The notes: generated from the letters alone by a model not told the origin. DNA of 64,000 nucleotides from Diospyros lotus (GCF_014633365.1 NC_068343.1:28985307-29049306), one strand, 5' to 3'; positions 24,209 to 36,239 are shown, numbered from the stretch's first letter. Translations and numbers: made by a program.

Positions 24209-24296
24209 ACACTAAACTAAACTGAAAGAGAATAGAAACTAAAGAACAGAAATAAAAGAAAAAAGACTATGGATGATTATTTGGCTTACCTCAATC

Positions 24297-24314
24297 TCCC
24301 CGGCAACAGTGCCA
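24297..24314 (-). other. Athila primer binding site (tRNA-Asp type)
   Basis: Read on the minus strand it is TGGCACTGTTGCCGGGGA, close to the tRNA-Asp-type PBS of Athila/Tat elements (TGGCGCCGTTGCCGGGGA) with two differences. It lies 5 bp from the LTR end. Confidence 0.85.
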
Positions 24315-24319
24315 AAATT

Positions 24320-26250
24320 TGCTGCATCACTCACCCTGCATTTATCACTTTTGTATTCTTCTTTTACTAACTCAGCTAATTTAGCAGCTATTTATGTTCA
24401 TGGAAAGGATGAGGCGTTTAGACTCATCAGTGCACGAGTGTGATTATAGCAGAAAATTTATATGTAATTTTTTCAGGCAAGACCAGGTCGACTCACAGGG
24501 AGATTACTCATGGTAGGAGATAACCACACCAGTTCTTTTGATAAATGAAATAAGATGATGAGATCAAACTAAATGTGATATGACTGCAATCTGGATATGG
24601 AGAGGTCTTGGGTCAAGACAGATCTGGTGCCAAACCCAACTGATTTACCATATAGCTTTTTGTGATGTCAGCAGTAGGTCAAATAGCTTGGATTTTAACC
24701 ATTAAATATACTACTGAGATGATGATAACTCTTTGTTCAAGCAACCTCCATACATGGCATGGAGACTTTATGTTAAGCAGCTATCATAAATCAGTGTATA
24801 AATAACGTTTTGACAAAATAATTGCTTGGGACTTGGGTATGAGAACGTTTCCAGGTCAAGCAACTCCCATACGTGGTGTGGAAACTCTAAGTTAGGCATA
24901 TGAACCAATCCAAGCGGAAGGTTTTCATTAATAACATTTCCCAAACTACTTTTGCTTTGGTTACTTTAACATCTGAGGTTCTGCTATATTGATTCATCAG
25001 TGGCTTTGGGCACCGTCTTTGCCTTAACCCAAGGATCGAATTAGACACACATCTTCATGGGAAGTGCACGATAAAAACTAATCTCAACGGATGAATACGA
25101 GATTTACAAAGAAAATAAATTGGATCAAACAATAAGAATTAGATAAACTACTACTGTATTGATTACTGAAACGAACCACAACTTGAAACAGAAAATAAAA
25201 TGAACTTGTAATATGTCTAGAGCAAATGCTCAGAACTGGAAAGAACAAGAAAAATGACTGAAGTGTTATTCGTTTTAAAAGTACAGATAAGAACTAGAGC
25301 GAGATAAACAGACATAATGAAAAGACTTGCAACTTTTCAATGATCTTCGTCTTTTTGTGGTTTTTTCTGAGTATCCCCTGCTCTCACCAACCACTGATTC
25401 CAAAGGATATTGGTTCCTTTTTAAGCTTATCGCGCATGGAAGTGGGGGTCACTTGATGAAAAGTGGTTCAAAAAGTTGGTTGAATTTACCTCAGAGCCAC
25501 CGTGTTTATTTACGCATGTCAGAGTTTTTCCGATCCTCATTCGAATATGCTAGCAGAGATATTCAAATGCATGTTGAGTTTCCCTTGGCCGCTCGGGTCA
25601 TTCGAATGAATCTTAATCCCATTCAAATGAATTTCACACTTTACTGTTCCTTACACGGTGATTTTTTCTGCCATTCAAATGCAAGAGTACTTTCATTCGA
25701 ATGAATTTCTAATTTTCCTCTTGACTTCTTCATAAGATTCGAATGACTTGGTCTTCATTCGGATGTATCTTCATTGTTTCTATGCGATATGCTTATCCGA
25801 ATATCTTGTTATTCTTAGCTCATTCGAATAACTTGGTCTTCATTCGGATGGACACCATTTCACCTGGAGTTTTTGATTTTGCTACTTCTTATCCGAATTG
25901 GGCCAAGCTTATCCGAATACATACCCGATAGTTTGCATATTCGAATGTTCGAATGATTCATACGAATGATTGACTAGCTTCTATTTGAATTGCTCCATAT
26001 TTGAACATCTTCTGAAGACTCATTCGAATTACTCAACCTTCATTCGAATGGTTTTGATTCTATCAGAACACCTTCATTTCTTAGCTTCTTCTTCATCTTT
26101 TGATCATGCCTTTGGAGGGTTAAATCATTTCTTTTATCTCTTTTTTTTCTTTTGGGCTGCAACAAGCAATTTTTAAGTTTTTTAAGCCGATCAAATGGAT
26201 TAGGAGGTAATAAAAATATAACATTTTTTTGCATTTTTGAGCATCAATCA
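24320..26250 (-). repeat. Athila 5' LTR, uninterrupted copy
   Basis: This 1931-bp copy begins TGCTGCATC and ends CATCAATCA on the plus strand. It is the intact reference for the left LTR and shows the unoccupied LARD1 target at about 25907-25915. It contains the CATTCGAATG-like palindromes at about 25535-26050. Confidence 0.9.
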
Positions 26251-26629
26251 CATGGTTACATTAATGACCATGTTATATATGTTAATTATATTATATTAAC
26301 ATGTTATATTTGTTATTCTATATTATTATATAATATTTGAACAATATTTACTAAAGTGAATGAATTATATTTGTGTTTCCCTTATGGAATTATTGTGTAT
26401 CTATGTGGCATAATGTGAAAAAAAGGTTAAACTTCGTTATCAAAATAAGGTTCATAAGTAATATAGGGCATAAGTAATAGAGGGAAGAAAGATAATGTCA
26501 TTTGGATAAGAGTACAATTCATTAAACATCAATATCAAAAGTCATATGTTAAAGACATAACCAAGGAACTTAAAAAAACCACAAGAAAATATTAAAAAGG
26601 TCAAGGTAATAATAATATAACAACTCAAT
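26251..26629. other. AT-rich flank of the Athila element
   Basis: No gene or repeat boundary is visible here. It is the sequence into which the Athila element inserted, and it abuts the 3' end of the RPA-like pseudogene. Confidence 0.5.
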
Positions 26630-29016
26630 TCTTTTCAACTTTAACTTTCTTCAGTTTCGTAGAAGATAGCGCCGTTGAACCGTAGTCACTTTCATTAACT
26701 TGTGTTTTGCTAGTAATGTCCTTTCTATCCTTCCTTGGTGTTTTGTTAGGAGACGTTACTTCATTATCCGAAATGAATCTTGTTCAGTGGTATTTGTTTC
26801 ATTGTTTCCATTCTCACTATCATCGCTTATGTCGATGATATGATCAATCGATTTAAATCTTTTGATTAAGTCAGCATCCTTTGAAACACTCACCACTGTA
26901 TAAACACTATCTTGCTTGTTAACATTTTTTTGGTTCACATTTATTTTGAAAAAGTATTATTGACCAACAATGTACTCGATTTTTGTGGGAATCATTTTCT
27001 GGTCAATATCATTTAATTTCCAATCGTGTCCTATGACGCATGAAAAAAAAATGTTAAGTAACACATGAAACAACTTTATAATATTTTACCTTGGCAATTT
27101 TGTCTTTTAACTCTCGCGCTATTTTTCCAATCAACTCACGGGACTGGGTGTCCCAAAGAAGTAACATAACACACTCTGTTCCATCCACAACGTTAATATT
27201 AAGCTTGTAATGAATTCCCCATTGCAGTACTCCTTACAGTAAATGCAGTAACACCTTCCATCTTCCTCCTTAACCTTTCGAACACACTTCTTGCAACTCA
27301 TGAAATACCATCCCCTTTCTGGAATTATTGTAGAGATCACACACGGCACCCAAACATATTCTGCCTATAATCGAAATGTAACGAATAAATAAATTTTTGA
27401 TTTAGATTAAATGGAACTGTAAATCATTAAGGCGTGAATCAAAAAAATAATAACATTTAAACTAATTACCTGATCACTCCCAATAATTTGCTGTAGAGTT
27501 CTAACCTTGAACATTTTAGTTTCAATTTCCTCTGTGATAGTTAGCTTGGACAATGCTGAAATTTGACTAATTTGCATCGATTGCTATTGGCCCAAAGATA
27601 GGCTGAATTTTGAAATTATTAGAAATTTATTTGGCATCTACTTGAACGTTTAATTAATCATAGACATTGAATGGTAGTCTAGGTTTAATTTCGATTTGAT
27701 ACATAATTTAAAAAAAAAAAGTTAATTATACATTACACCTATTTTTGAATTCAACAATCTCTAGAATATTGGCATTAACATAAAGTTTTGTTATGTTAAA
27801 AGTGTTTGAGATTCCAACTATTCTTGCACAAAAAGAAATTATTTGTATTAGTATAAACTGTCAAAATCGATTCATTTTTGGTTTGTTATTGTATTAAAAA
27901 AAATTGTAAATAATTTAGGAATTACCTTTGAAATATTTGGTCTTGCAAAACTGCACGGTTTCTTATTATATTAAAAAAATCTTAAATAGTTTAGGAAATG
28001 AAAATTTGAAATATTTGGATTTACAAAACTGCATAGTTTGTTATTGTATTAAAAAAAATCTTAAATAGTTTAGGAAACGGACCTTCGAAATATTTGGTTT
28101 TGCAAAACTGCACGATGACAATCAACTCCTCATTTCGGTCACCTTGTAGAAGTTGTTGCATCTCGTCTGCGTAGGTCTCCCAAAGAGTGCATGATAGTTG
28201 ATTTTTACTATAAAGAATATAACTAATAAATAATTAGTTTGATTAAAAAAATTATATATTTACAGTTTGTAGGATAGAAAGTAGTACATACTGTAGATCT
28301 TGAAGTATAACTTCCAGATTTCTGTTACCTTTTCTCGCAGTGGAATTTTGCATGTTTGAGTTGTTAAACTCCACGATGTGTCCAATTACATCTGAAACAA
28401 AAAATTAATGATTAATGATTGAAGATATTAGTGGTATATAAGAAAGTGTCTTTACCGAACAGTGGTGTTTGATCGGAATGAGGCAAATCCTTTATCTCCA
28501 AAAATGTCTTAAAACTTAAAATTGTTGTTTGAAAATGAATGTCATTTGTAGGTCCGATATAAGTTCCATGCATTGTTGAAAATAAGATGGTAATCGTGAC
28601 CGGTAACTGGGTATACTCGTTTATTTGTGTCAACAGATATGCATTTTATGCAATATAGTCTGCTTTCTTCGATTAAGTTTTCAAATTTTTGAATCAAAAA
28701 ATCCTTTATTATTGCTTGAATCCGTGTCCCCTGCAATAAGAACATGATAAACAAATCATTTTAGTGATTTGAAAAATTTTAGAAAGAAGAAATTAAAATT
28801 TAAAATTTTTGATAAATAACATACAAAGATTGAATATAGAAAAAATACCTTTTTGTCAATAAAAACGTATTCAAGTTTTTTTCCACACCTTCCATAGGGA
28901 GAAACTGTCCATTTATGGGCGCATCGGACTTGTATATGCCAATCTCCCCGATTTTTGTTAATATCTTTCAGTAAGGTAAAGTAAGGAGCCATAACATGAA
29001 ATAAAACGGGAGACAA
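26630..29016 (-). pseudogene. Replication protein A 70-kDa subunit-like gene, degraded
   Basis: RPA1 binds single-stranded DNA through tandem OB folds. Exon 1 (29016-28849) has WHIQVRCAHKW and ends at a GT donor. Exon 2 (28730-28456) begins GTRIQA, a typical OB-fold start, and needs a frame change near 28575. Exon 3 (28391-28292) reads DVIGHIVEFNN. Exon 4 (about 28211-28083) reads TLWETYADEM and ends at GAAG/GT. Further exons near 27600-27480 and 27356-27090 include a C-x2-C...C-x2-C zinc-ribbon stretch (CKKCVRKV, CIYC) followed by the frame KLNINVVDGTECVM, again after a frame change. The tail near 26640-26940 is acidic then basic. At least three frame breaks make it a pseudogene. Plants have several RPA1 paralogues, and Helitrons also carry RPA-like genes. 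Confidence 0.75.
27881..28113 (-). repeat. Three tandem ~77-bp copies across an RPA exon/intron border
   Basis: Units start at 27881, 27958 and 28036, each beginning GTTTNTTATT and ending with an AAAACTGCA block. The third unit contains the genuine end of exon 4 and its donor. The first unit also keeps a GT donor context and the middle one has lost it. Confidence 0.85.
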
Positions 29017-30027
29017 AATAATATAGTTCCGAAGTTTTTTTTTTTTTTGATTTACTGAATATTTTTTCTAAGTGCATATATATATATAGGGTTGAGTTGT
29101 TGATTTGATAAATGTTTTGAATTGGTTAAAGAATGTGAGTTTTCCAAAGTACATAGAGACCAGTGATTTAGTTTTTCGGTGGGATACAGATTATTAGGGA
29201 TACAAATCAGATTCATGGGGAAAAAATAAATTAACACAGGCATTAAACAATGTATATGATCACAGTGTCAAATGTGCAATTGGTGTCGCAGATTATATTT
29301 GGAAAAAAAAAAGGCCAAAAAAAAAAAAGAATGGGGTAAAAATTTAAAAACGCGTGCATTAAATGCAATGTTCAACAATGTCCATTGTGAAATCGATGGT
29401 GTAGAATGTATTTGCCACAAAACAAAAAGCTTTAGAAATGGAGTTTAGGTGGGAAAAAGTGTTAATGGGACCCATGCATCTCAACAGCTTTATATAATAT
29501 GATAGATAACTTTGTCATAGTTGAAATAATAAAGAAATATATATTACATGAGTATATAAATAACTTTAATAATAAAAAAGTATTCCTTCTTAACATTGCC
29601 AAAAAAATCCAAGAAAGTGCGAAGTTCCAAAGAATTTAGAGAAACAATAGCAATTATTAGCAACAAAAGTGGAAAAGTTACACATCTCTTAAGGGAAAAG
29701 TCCAATCCCTAGCCATGCACCAAATCATTCAATGGCGAGGCGGCACATTAGGGGCTACTTGTTAGAAAGAGAAGCTCTTAGCTGGGCAAATCCTTCGTGT
29801 GTCATTGCCTCTGGTTTCCTTGCTGGTTGCGGACTTACTGGTTCCTGTTAGTGAAACTTCAGATCATGGATGCTTGTTGGATGCGTCTTCCTAATCCGAG
29901 GATCTATGGGAGCGAGTTCTTTTGTTCAAAATTTAATTTTAAAAAACCATTTTGGGCGGTCTGTTGGTTCCAGTGTGTCACTGGTTGTCGGGCGACTTTA
30001 TTCCGCTAGTGGGCGCATCTCAAGTCC
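29017..30027. other. No gene seen; right part may be rDNA spacer
   Basis: Positions 29017-29690 are AT-rich with no recognisable feature. Positions 29700-30027 are more GC-rich and differ in composition from the left side. They adjoin the 18S fragment directly, but I cannot match them to 18S itself. They may derive from the external transcribed spacer or intergenic spacer. Confidence 0.4.
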
Positions 30028-30211
30028 ATATACCCTTAGATGTTATGGGCCACACGTGCGCTACATTGATGTATTCAATGAATCTATAGCCTTGGCCAAC
30101 AGGCTTGGCTAATCTTTGAAATTTTATCGTGATGGGGATAGATTATTGTAATTATTAGTCTTCAATGAGAAATTCCTAGTAAGCGCAAGTCATTAGCTTG
30201 TGTTGACTAAG
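30028..30211 (+). pseudogene. 18S rRNA pseudogene, part upstream of LARD2
   Basis: From CCCTTAGATG the sequence follows the 3' quarter of plant 18S rRNA, including GATGTATTCAA, CTATAGCCTTGGCC and ATTCCTAGTAAGCGC, with many C-to-T changes. It stops at GACTAAG where LARD2 entered and resumes at 53676. The upstream 18S (about 1.4 kb) is missing. Confidence 0.9.
30207..30211. repeat. Left target-site duplication of LARD2 (CTAAG)
   Basis: CTAAG precedes TGTAACG and recurs at 53676-53680 after TTACA. In 18S rRNA this position is a single CTACG/CTAAG before TCCCTGCCC. Confidence 0.93.
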
Positions 30212-30644
30212 TGTAACGCCCCGCTCCCACTTACGGGAGTTACTCGTGAACAATTACCCGAACTGTTCACCTGCCCGGTCTGAGATGAAGGGCGGACTAT
30301 GTTTCAAGAAGAAACGCCCTAGGTGGGAACTAGGCTTCGTCTGGCCCTTCGCTTACCCAGGATCCATAAACAACCTAGGACCTCGCGAGTTTCTTATGAA
30401 TGAAGAAATAACCCGCTACACCACCCAAGGGCTTCAAGATGCTTCTTAACGCCGGGCTAAACTAAGGGGAAAACTCATACTCGGAAAAAATCCTCCAATT
30501 TTTCCAACATTTCATCGCTCGGGGACTCCTTCGGGGATTTTATAATTTTTTCTATAGCCCAAAATTTGTCAAAATTGGGCCCTATTATTTCCCCTTTTAT
30601 TCCCCTAATTTTTGAAATTTTTTCCCCTTTTTTTTTTTTTTTTT

Positions 30645-30775
30645 TCCGCACGCGGGCCCCACGGCCGGCTGGGCCCGGCCGCGCGCTGCCTGGGGCGGCC
30701 GCGCGCCCCTGCGCGCCTGCCGCGCCCGGCTGGCCGCCTGCGGCCTGCTGCTGATGCAGCAGCCCACTGCTGCCC
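30645..30775. repeat. GC-rich tract flanked by poly-T runs in the LARD2 left LTR
   Basis: A block of mostly G and C lies between runs of about 17 and 11 T. The matching block at about 51523-51655 differs in sequence and length over its first roughly 80 bp, although the LTRs are otherwise near-identical. Confidence 0.7.
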
Positions 30776-31191
30776 CTTTTTTTTTTCTCTTCTTCCTTTT
30801 TTTTTTTCTCTTGGGGCTTCCAAACCCAATTTCTCTTTTTTTTTCAGAAATTAAAATGAATAAAATACCTCACTTTTCTTCAAATTTACCTTTATTTCTC
30901 CACAAATAAGGCTTAAACAAAATTCTTGATGCTTCCACAACACACATCAACCATTCACTAATTTGCAACAAAGCTTACACAACCCCTTGATGCTTAAATC
31001 CCCTTTTATTAAGAATGTAGCTTTACAATATATTTGCTACATCATACATCAAAAAAAATAAAAGTAATTTACAACATGCTTAGGCTTCCAAAACCCAAGC
31101 TAAATTACATGAGTTCCTTAGGGTCTTCATTTCATCAAGTATGCTTAACCTTCCAAGATCCCTTCCTTCTTGCACATGAGATACCTACATG

Positions 31192-31332
31192 GTGAGGATA
31201 AAAACCTCATGAGCTATTAAGCTCAATAAGGGTGCAATGACAATAGTATGAACATGAAAATAAATGTGATGCCAATGCATGTATGCAACATGGTTAGGGC
31301 TTCCACATCCTCACAACCACCTTGGTTTGAGG
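31192..31332 (-). other. Cluster of three hairpins in the LARD2 LTR
   Basis: Hairpin A pairs GTGAGG with CCTCAT (31192-31210). Hairpin B is TGAGCT-ATTA-AGCTCA (31210-31225). Hairpin C pairs CCTC/AACCA with TGGTT/GAGG (31309-31332). The order and the flanking AAGGGTGCAATG are the same as in LARD1. The copy in the right LTR lies at 52075-52215. Confidence 0.6.
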
Positions 31333-31763
31333 CTTTAATCTACCCTACCCCACTCAACCTCATGGCCATAGGTCCTAGCACAAACACATGCCAATGCACA
31401 CATAGAAATCATGCATCATACTTACAACTTGCAAGCCACCATCCCATGGGGCTATCCCTTACCTTATTCTTGAATCTTCCAATCTTCATTTCAAGAGAGC
31501 TCCCATCATCATCTTCTCCCATCTAAGATGACATTCCAACAAGAACTTACTTTGCATACAAAGAAAACCAAAATAAAGAGAAGAAAATTGGATCTTACCT
31601 TGACCCCTTACTTCTTCTTCTTCACTTTTTCCTCCATGGGAGATTTCTTTCTCTCTCTTTCTTTCCTCCTTCTTCTTCTTCTTCTCTTTTCTTTACTCAT
31701 TGGAAGGCTTCTCCTTCCAAGCTCTACAAATGGAGAAAAGTTTGAGCATAAAGCCATCTTTCT

Positions 31764-31773
31764 CTTTTTATAC
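31764..31773 (-). promoter_or_regulatory. Probable TATA box of LARD2 (left LTR)
   Basis: Read on the minus strand, GTATAAAAAG precedes a purine-rich leader. The same box is in the right LTR, which would drive transcription, at about 52647-52656. It lies about 1.0 kb into the LTR, a normal U3 length. Confidence 0.6.
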
Positions 31774-32792
31774 TCATTTCTAACATTTCAAGAATAAATC
31801 CTCATCATTGGATCTTTCCCACTTTATGAGAGAAAATCTCATCCCTCCAAAGAAGCACAATCCAAGTGCTTTTTGTCTTCTTTAATCCCATCCATTGGAT
31901 TTTAATTACTTTTCAAGAGAAGATCTCAACCTTCAATTACAAGCACAATCCATGCCATTTGGTCTTCTTAAATCTCCACCCTTAGATTTCTTTTCCCTTT
32001 TTCAAGACTAAATCCCTACCATTCAAGAAAACACAATCCATGTGCTCCTTGACTTTTAATCTCAACCCTTGGAAATTCAAGACCATTTCTCCACCCTTGA
32101 TCTTGTCTTTAAATCTCAAAATAGGAGTTCTTTTCTATTTATTTAACTTGGTCGCTCTCCAACCATCACATGAGAGACCAATTTTGAAAGACATAAATAC
32201 TTTCTTATGCATTTAAATAAATCTCATATTTTCCAAGGCATTAATGGTGACCATTTACCATTTTGTTTTGGATTTTCTTTAATCCAAATTATCATGCCTC
32301 TCATTAAATGCTTGAAAGACCATTTATCATTTCTTTTGTATTTAATTAAATCACCCCAATTATACTTGAACCACAAAATGCCAAGTGTCACCACAAGACA
32401 CTAACCTTGGCTTCCAAGTTTAATCTCATCTCTCCAAGTGGCATTACCACATTAATTCATAACTTAGGGAAAATATAATTATTCTCCTCCAATAATTTAA
32501 TATCCACCATTTTTCCTATCTCCAAAATTAGATTTCCTTTATGGAATTAAATTCCAAATTCCCAATTACCCCTTGTGAATTTATTAATCCCATATATCTC
32601 CACATAAACACCAAATTAGGATTTTATTCACTTACATACCTAATTCCACATAGGAATTATTTTCAATTTACCAAAATACCCCTCTCATAGGGCACCCTCA
32701 ATCTCAAGGATCCAACACCTTCTCAAGGGCAATTTTGGAATTTTCTCACTTTCTTTCTCATTCTTTTAACACCTGTAACACCGGGTGTTACA

Positions 32793-32807
32793 TTCCTCCC
32801 CCCTTAA
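32793..32807 (-). other. LARD2 polypurine tract
   Basis: On the minus strand, TTAAGGGGGGAGGAA lies directly before the LTR terminus TGTAACACC. It is preceded by a short relic resembling the end of chromovirus pol. Confidence 0.8.
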
Positions 32808-34218
32808 AAGAATTTCGTCCTCGAAATTCGTTTTACCATCATCTCCTACCCAAGACAATCACATTCTCGGGTTACTGGCCAAATTCTCCTACTCGAAAAT
32901 CCCATAGCCTATCCATTCTTCACATTTACCTCGGGTTACACCTACCTCAAGGCTTCACTTTAGGCCTTCGATCTTCCAACTCTCGAGAATATTCAACAAC
33001 CGAACACTGCTTTGGCCTCTTGCCAAATTGCACAACTGGTTGCTGATCACGCTTACCGCAACGCTATTGAGCATCACTTTGCAGTCCACTTCCATTTTTC
33101 CCTTCAGTCAAACCACATACGCTAACATTGCATCACTGATCAGTCTATCACGATTTTACGCCGATCATACACGGCAACGTTTCCCACTGCCAAACACACA
33201 TGGCCACGATTTTACGCTAGTCCAACCAGCAACGTCTTAGCACTGATCATTCACCGCAATGTCACATTCCAGTGCCCATTAGATACTCGGACACCCATTC
33301 CACCATGGCGTACCGCCATAAATCACACGCCTGCATAGCTTGAGTTGATCCTCATGGTAACCTCTCATTACCGATCAACTTACCATGCTAGCACTACCTA
33401 GGAAGCACCCATTTGGCCCACCTGGCCAACTTCGACCATTTCATACATAGCCTTCTACCTTGACGAGCCGACCCTCATTTATTGGTATGATTACGCAAAG
33501 TTGACTTACCTAACACCGTGCTAGGTTATCACACATTTCAACCCTGTGTACTGCCCGAGTTCACATCGAGCTTGGCGACGTATGCACCATTTCAATCTCA
33601 CCTCGAGCCTAAGTATGCTCGGGTCACAACCTTTTCCCAACCAAGAGTTCTTCGCATTAAGCACACAACCATACTTACTAGCCGATATCACATGCTAGTA
33701 AGGTCTCATACCCATACCAGGGAACTCTTCACTGAGCAACCCCTCTTCAATTCTTCACCCCATTTCTCAACAAAGCCTCTTACTCTTGAGGCATGAACTT
33801 CCAGCCATCACACATCAGGTTCATTCTCAACCCGTAATAGACACCTGATTTAAACCATGCATAATGGTTCCTCTTGTCCTCCTTGGCAAGGACATTACCA
33901 TGACAGCAACGAATTTTCTCCCCACGATTGTTACATTTCAAAATTCACCGATACCAGCCTTCATGGCCATTCGCACTCGGCTTCAAGGTCTTACCAAGCA
34001 CGATGGTTACCTTTGACCTTCCTGGCAACTTCTTTTCCTTAACCGCAATGACGACACCACCATGCCATCGCCAAAGACTTGTTGCTCTTTGAATCTCACT
34101 GGTCACCACAACCAGCACAACCCTAATTTTAGGTCGTCTTCCTCACATCACCTTTTATACATCTAGCATCCAGCTAAATCCCTTAGAGACCTTTGCTTCT
34201 CCCGGATTCCTTATACAC
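32793..34218 (-). other. LARD2 interior, left part
   Basis: This part is non-coding and aligns with LARD1 from 4209 to about 5880, including TTCGTCCTCGAAATTC, CGATTTTACGCCGATCA and AAACCATGCATAATGGTT blocks. It is interrupted at 34219-34221 by the CACTA insertion. Confidence 0.75.
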
Positions 34219-34221
34219 TTT

Positions 34222-34256
34222 CACTACAAGAATTTAGGGGATTTACCCACACATAA
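34222..34256 (+). repeat. CACTA left terminal inverted repeat
   Basis: CACTACAAGAATTTAGGGG and the following TTACCCACACATAA pair with the right end, with a few mismatches. The 3-bp duplication TTT is at 34219-34221. Confidence 0.95.
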
Positions 34257-35130
34257 ATTACCCACACATATTATACGTGGGTATTTACCCACACATAATG
34301 TTAATATATGTGGGTGATTAAATTAGACAAACTCGTTATATTATCCACATTTATTATCTGTAGGTAAATTGATATACCCACACTTATTTTGGTGAAAAAA
34401 ATTCCCTCCACTTTTAAAGGTTGGTGGGATAATTCTCAATAAAAATTTATCTGATGTGGCACTTTTTTTGGATTATATTACCCACACATATTAATAAATG
34501 TTACTCATGTGTGGGTAATGATTTAAAATTTTACCCACACATAAGTACAAATGTTATATATATGTGGGTATTCACGTATTAGCTGATGTAGTAGTTTTTT
34601 TAGATTATATTGCCCACACATATTAATAACTGTTATGTATGTGTGGGTAATTATTTTTAAACTTACCCACATATAAGTTACCCACACATATTATGCGTGG
34701 GTATTTACCTACACATAATGGTAATATGTGAGGGTGATTAAATTAGACAAACTCATTACATTATCCATATTTATTATGTGTGGGTAAATTGATATACCCA
34801 CACTTATTTTTGGCAAAAAAAATTCCCTTCACTTTTAGAGGTTGGTAGGATAATTTTTCGAAAATTTTTTTAGCTGATGTGGCAATTATTTTAGATTATA
34901 TTATCCACACATATTAAAAAATATTACGTATGTGTGGGTAATTGTTTATAAACTTACCCATACGTAATTACAAATGTTATATTTGTATGGGTATCTATGT
35001 ATTATTAGCTGATGTGGCACTTTTTTGAATTATATTATCCACACATATTAATAAATGTTTAATATGTGTGGATAATTATTTATAAATTTACCCATATATA
35101 ATTACAAATGTTAGATATGTGTAGGTATTC
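34257..35130. repeat. CACTA left subterminal repeat region
   Basis: More than a dozen copies of ACCCACACATA or its complement TATGTGTGGGT lie here, many as inverted pairs a few tens of bases apart. A longer unit containing CTGATGTGGCA recurs near 34450, 34580, 34875 and 35010. In characterised CACTA elements such motifs bind the TNPA-type protein, and that role is inferred here. Confidence 0.85.
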
Positions 35131-36239
35131 ACATAATTACAAATGTTAAATTACCTTTTGATATAAATTTGAAATTTAGATTAATACGCTTCCTAAAATA
35201 AAAATAAATGAAATTACAACTACATAAATGTCATTTTAAATTACATTATTAATTTAAAATCCCTTTATATAAACACAATTTTACAAGGAATTTTATATAT
35301 ATGATTATATTTTCAGTCAAATTATTATTATTATTATTATTATTTTTTGGGATAAGTTGTGAAATTGTTACATCACATAAATTTTTCATTAGTTTTATAT
35401 ATTTTCTTTCTACACCCCTTTTGGCTTTTGGTGAAAAAATTAAAGTGCTGTTTCTGAATAGTATTTTTCCAATTATTATAAAGAGGAAGGGAAGCCCAAA
35501 ATGCAAAATCCATACAGCAAAAGCAAAAAACACAAACACCTAAAGAAAATAATTTTAGGCAACCTTTGGTGCTAAATTTATTATATAAGACATATACCAA
35601 AATGTATCCTTAAAGAGACTTAAAAAAAAATATAAAATAAAGATTTTTATAGTGAGAAAGAATATAAAATATAAGGTTTTTATAGTTAGAAAGAATATGA
35701 ATATAAGGTTTAATTTGTTTGTTTGGATGTTTCTACATTTTGGTGTTTTGTTTAAAAAAAAATAAAGATAAATATTTTTATAATGAAAAAATTTTAACCA
35801 TACGACATAAAATAACTTACTAACTCAAAATTCATTTTTCAATTTACACCAAAATTAATAAATTATATATTTTTTGTAAAAGCATCCTTATATATGTGTA
35901 TCTATAAATAAAGACATACATACATATCCATATACATACACATACGTTATACACAGCACACAAATATATATAACAAGTAAACACCAAGTTTGATCTTCCT
36001 TCTTTTAAAGTTCTACCAAATTTTTAATATACTTGAATATTCTTTAAATTTTATTCGATAAAATAATTGATAAAAGTAAAAATAATAATTTTTCTAGAAT
36101 ATCTAATTACAAAATGGGTGAAATTATATACCATAAAAGTGTCAAAGCCGTGGATGCCAAAATAATTATTAATATTTTTTATAAATTATTTTATTTTTTA
36201 TTTAATAACTTAATATTTTAACAAAATAAAAAAATTATT
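35131..36239. other. CACTA 5' AT-rich region
   Basis: No coding sequence is recognisable. A (TTA)n microsatellite lies at about 35323-35345 and short AT-rich tracts fill the rest. It probably contains the transposase promoter, but I cannot single out a box. Confidence 0.4.

Larger units (their letters stand above)
1..26250 (-). mobile_element. Athila-like Ty3/gypsy LTR retrotransposon with two nested insertions
   Basis: On the minus strand the order is 5' LTR (24320-26250), PBS (24297-24314), gag, protease, RT, RNase H, integrase, an extra ORF, PPT (12410 onward) and 3' LTR (1-1581 plus 12067-12409). The PBS resembles the 3' end complement of tRNA-Asp, as is usual in the Athila/Tat group, and an ORF after pol fits Athila. 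The two LTRs align along their length, and the left copy lacks only about 15 bp because the window starts inside it. The element is dead: gag, pol and ORF3 carry stops, and two catalytic residues are replaced. The outer target-site duplication cannot be checked because its left side lies outside the window. I am confident of the superfamily and fairly confident of the Athila assignment. Confidence 0.9.
30212..32792 (-). repeat. LARD2 left (3') LTR
   Basis: This is a 2581-bp copy that matches 51088-53675. Long blocks, for example 31248-31797 against 52131-52680, appear identical. It contains a U5 hairpin (30301-30315), a GC-rich tract between poly-T runs (about 30645-30775), the hairpin cluster (31192-31332) and a TATA box. 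Confidence 0.92.

Noticed and set aside
29700..30027. Organellar (plastid or mitochondrial) rDNA insertion
   Set aside because: The adjoining 18S, ITS and 5.8S order is nuclear. No organellar rRNA motif was found.
30566..30854. Ala/Arg/Pro-rich ORFs in the LARD2 LTR (also 51451-51792)
   Set aside because: They sit on the GC-rich tract, are open on both strands, and change between near-identical LTRs. Not a gene.
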